Source: Pseudarthrobacter sp. NBSH8
GTDB taxonomy: Bacteria; Actinomycetota; Actinomycetes; Actinomycetales; Micrococcaceae
Assembly: GCF_014217545.1 (NCBI RefSeq)
Contig: NZ_CP043178.1
Span: 2,418,001-2,482,000, forward strand
Length of the DNA: 64,000 nucleotides
Direction of reading: 5' to 3'
Positions 61,806 through 64,000 of the stretch are shown piece after piece. Every line of letters begins with the position of its first letter. The first letter of the stretch is position 1. Under the pieces are notes generated by a model. That model searched no databases. It was not told the origin of the DNA and was given only the letters and a program-made list of their open reading frames with translations. The translations under genes were made by a program, and so were the position numbers.

Positions 61806-63008
61806 CTAGTTCAACAGGGCGTCGACGAAGCTCTCGGCTTCGAACGGGGCCAGGTCATCGGCGCCTTCGCCGAGACCGATCAGCTTGACGGGCACGCCGA
61901 GTGATTTCTGGATGGCCACCACGATGCCGCCCTTCGCGGTCCCGTCCAGTTTGGTCAGGACAATGCCGGTGATGTTCACTACCTCGGAGAAGACGCGGGC
62001 CTGGTTCAGGCCGTTCTGGCCGGTGGTGGCGTCCAGAACCAGCAGAACCTCGTCAACCTCCGCCAGCTTTTCGATGACACGCTTGACCTTGCCAAGTTCG
62101 TCCATCAGGCCGGTCTTGTTCTGCAAGCGGCCGGCGGTGTCGATCATAACAACGTCGACTTCCTGGTCAATGCCGGCCTTAACCGCCTCATAGGCGACGG
62201 ACGCTGGGTCTGCGCCGTCGACGTCGGACTTCACGGTGGGTACACCCACACGCTGGCCCCACGTGGCCAGCTGCTCGGCGGCCGCGGCGCGGAAGGTGTC
62301 CGCCGCGCCCAGCAGGACGTCCTTGTCCTCGGCAACAAGCACGCGGGCGAGCTTGCCCACGGTGGTGGTTTTGCCCACGCCGTTGACGCCGACCACCAGC
62401 ACGATGGCCGGCTTGTCCGCGTGCCTGTCGGTGCGCAGTGCGCGGTCCATGGTGGGGTCCACCAGCTTGATCAGTTCCTCGCGGAGCAGAGCCTTGACCT
62501 GCTCGGGTGTCCTGGTGCCGAGTATTTTCACGCGCTCCCGGAGGGCGTCGACCAGCTGCATGGTGGGTTCGGTGCCGAGGTCGGCCAGCAGGAGGGTCTC
62601 CTCCACTTCATCCCAGACGTTCTCGTCGATCTTGTCGCTGGAGAGCAACGCAAGCAGGCTCTTGCCGAGGATGTTGTTCGACCGGACCAGACGCTCGCGG
62701 AGCCGGGTCAGGCGGCCGGCAACGGGAAGGGGGGTCTCAACCTGGATGGTTTCCAGGCCTGCCACGTCATCAGGAACGTCGGTGACTTCAAGGTCTTCGA
62801 GGTCGACGCCGGCGGGAGCGTTGCGCTCGGCCGGAACCACGGGCGCGTCCTCGAGCAGCGTTCCCCCGCCGGCGACGGGATCATTGGCGTCGCGGGTCCC
62901 GGGGTACTGGGTGATGTTCTTCCGCGTCTTCAACAGGACCGGGATCAGCCCGCCAATAACCGCCAGGGCAGCAACGATGGACAGAATAATGGGGAGGATG
63001 TCATTCAC
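61806..63008 (-). CDS. ftsY: Signal recognition particle receptor FtsY
   Basis: The membrane receptor for the signal recognition particle. The 400-residue protein has an N-terminal membrane segment (MNDILPIILSIVAALAVIGG), an acidic linker (residues about 40-95), then the NG domain with VVGVNGVGKTTTVGKLARV around residue 205, MIDTAGRLQNKTGLM and LTKLDGTAKGG, and the closing GLGEGADDLAPFEAESFVDA. It is the partner of Ffh and lies downstream of smc, the usual actinobacterial order. Confidence 0.97.
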   Translation of the reverse strand: MNDILPIILSIVAALAVIGGLIPVLLKTRKNITQYPGTRDANDPVAGGGTLLEDAPVVPAERNAPAGVDLEDLEVTDVPDDVAGLETIQVETPLPVAGRLTRLRERLVRSNNILGKSLLALLSSDKIDENVWDEVEETLLLADLGTEPTMQLVDALRERVKILGTRTPEQVKALLREELIKLVDPTMDRALRTDRHADKPAIVLVVGVNGVGKTTTVGKLARVLVAEDKDVLLGAADTFRAAAAEQLATWGQRVGVPTVKSDVDGADPASVAYEAVKAGIDQEVDVVMIDTAGRLQNKTGLMDELGKVKRVIEKLAEVDEVLLVLDATTGQNGLNQARVFSEVVNITGIVLTKLDGTAKGGIVVAIQKSLGVPVKLIGLGEGADDLAPFEAESFVDALLN

Positions 63009-63063
63009 TCCCCTAGCTTCTCACAAACGTGGCAGGGGATCGGGGCGGCCACCTGCGCGGACG

Positions 63064-64000
63064 CTATACGTCGGCCCCCAGCCGCTGGCTGATGACGGTG
63101 GACACGCCGTCGCCGCGCATGGTGACGCCGTACAGGGCATCAGCCACTTCCATGGTCCGTTTCTGGTGCGTGATCACGATCAGCTGGCTGGACTCCCGCA
63201 GCTCTTCGAAGATGGTGATGAGCCGGCCGAGGTTGGTGTCATCCAGGGCCGCTTCAACCTCGTCCATGACATAGAACGGCGAGGGGCGGGCTTTGAAGAT
63301 AGCAACCAAAAGGGCGACGGCGGTGAGGGACCGTTCTCCTCCTGACAACAGTGAGAGGCGCTTGATTTTCTTGCCGGCAGGTCGCGCTTCGACCTCGATT
63401 CCGGTGGTGAGCATGTCCGAAGGATCCGTCAGCACCAGCCGGCCTTCGCCGCCGGGAAAGAGGCGTTCAAAGACATGGACGAACTGGTCCCGGGTGTCCT
63501 CAAAGGCCTCGCTAAAGACACGCTGGACCCGATCATCCACTTCCTTGATGATGTCCAGCAGGTCCTTGCGGCTGGATTTCAGGTCCTCCAGCTGGGTGCT
63601 GAGGAACTGGTGCCGTTCCTCCAGGGCGGCGAACTCCTCGAGCGCCAGCGGGTTGACCTTGCCCAGGGCTGACAGGTCCCTTTCGGCTTTCCGGAGGCGC
63701 TTCTCCTGCTCCTCGCGGACAAAGGGCTTGCCGTCGGCGACCGGTGTGCCGTCGTCGTCCACGGGGGTCCGCAGAGCCGCCCATTTGTCGCCGCTTTCCT
63801 CTGCAGGGACGGGCACGGGAACGTCCGGGCCGAAGTCCGCCACCAGGACGTCGGGCGTAATCCCGAGTTCTTCGATGGAACGTGTTTCCAGGGCTTCAAT
63901 CCGCGCCCGCTGCTGGGCGCGGGCCAGTTCGTCCCGGTGAACCGAGTCAGTCAGTTCCGCCAGTTCGCGGGCCAGGGTGTCATTGGTTGTCCGGGTCTCC
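63064..64000 (-). CDS. smc: Chromosome segregation protein SMC, 5' part outside window
   Basis: The C-terminal part, about 312 residues, of the large ATPase that compacts and segregates chromosomes. The frame stays open to the window edge. Visible are the end of the coiled coil ([20 protein letters not shown]), the ABC signature [17 protein letters not shown], the Walker [18 protein letters not shown] and the D/H-loop [19 protein letters not shown]. An internal GTG at 63843 is not a real start, because the coding frame continues upstream of it. Confidence 0.96.
   Translation of the reverse strand, partial: ETRTTNDTLARELAELTDSVHRDELARAQQRARIEALETRSIEELGITPDVLVADFGPDVPVPVPAEESGDKWAALRTPVDDDGTPVADGKPFVREEQEKRLRKAERDLSALGKVNPLALEEFAALEERHQFLSTQLEDLKSSRKDLLDIIKEVDDRVQRVFSEAFEDTRDQFVHVFERLFPGGEGRLVLTDPSDMLTTGIEVEARPAGKKIKRLSLLSGGERSLTAVALLVAIFKARPSPFYVMDEVEAALDDTNLGRLITIFEELRESSQLIVITHQKRTMEVADALYGVTMRGDGVSTVISQRLGADV

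Noticed and set aside
63843..63843. Apparent start of a 259-residue protein at the right end
   Set aside because: The frame stays open to base 64000 with coiled-coil sequence, so this is an internal codon of smc.

Overview
The window looks like ordinary chromosome of a high-GC Gram-positive bacterium of the Micrococcaceae (Arthrobacter or Pseudarthrobacter type). The reasons are the high GC, the frequent GTG and TTG starts, actinobacteria-only families (DUF3052, DUF3145, DUF2469, a FasR-like regulator next to fabDHPF, a homodimeric AceE), and the actinobacterial order smc-ftsY-amt-glnB-ffh-rpsP-khpA-rimM-trmD-rplS-lepB-rnhB. The assignment rests on protein recognition by eye, without any database search. 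I see no insertion sequence, prophage, CRISPR array or plasmid function.

Layout. 1-0.8 kb: the start of an ssb gene and tRNA-Arg. 0.8-6 kb: a sugar-type catabolic trio (Gfo/Idh/MocA dehydrogenase, DUF993 DapA-like protein, TIM-barrel isomerase) divergent from a LacI repressor and an esterase-like hydrolase, with two LacI-type operators between. 6-19 kb: housekeeping genes (map, a broken AlkD-type glycosylase, a membrane mannosyltransferase, orn, tRNA-His, def, a secreted HNH nuclease, a long-form gap, RNase P RNA, yaaA, a coiled-coil protein, a Nif3-like protein, msrA, cysK-cysE). 19-29 kb: carbohydrate-acid catabolism (gnd, a GntR regulator, an idonate/gluconate-type dehydrogenase operon, a 2-hydroxyacid dehydrogenase, an MFS symporter and an IclR regulator). 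Three promoters here share one inverted repeat, which suggests an IclR regulon.

29-41 kb: tRNA-Val, then sir2-peroxiredoxin-DUF3052 reading away from aceE; then fasR-fabD-fabH-acpP-fabF and DUF3145, linking acetyl-CoA supply to type II fatty acid synthesis, with a palindrome before fabD as candidate FasR site. 41-51 kb: one long leftward block holding xerC, dprA, comM, yraN, DUF2469, rnhB, two signal peptidases, rplS, trmD, rimM, khpA and rpsP. 51-55 kb: a VOC dioxygenase with an operator cluster, and thiC under a TPP riboswitch. 55-64 kb: ffh, a zwf-like dehydrogenase, glnB-amt with possible GlnR half-sites, an MFS exporter, ftsY and the 3' part of smc.

No single dramatic new system stands out. 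The points most worth a second look are the DUF993 catabolic trio, the shared IclR-type operator, an 18-bp perfect inverted repeat across the start of the second signal peptidase gene, the hydrolase without a nucleophile serine, the AlkD pseudogene, and the absence of glnD beside glnB.
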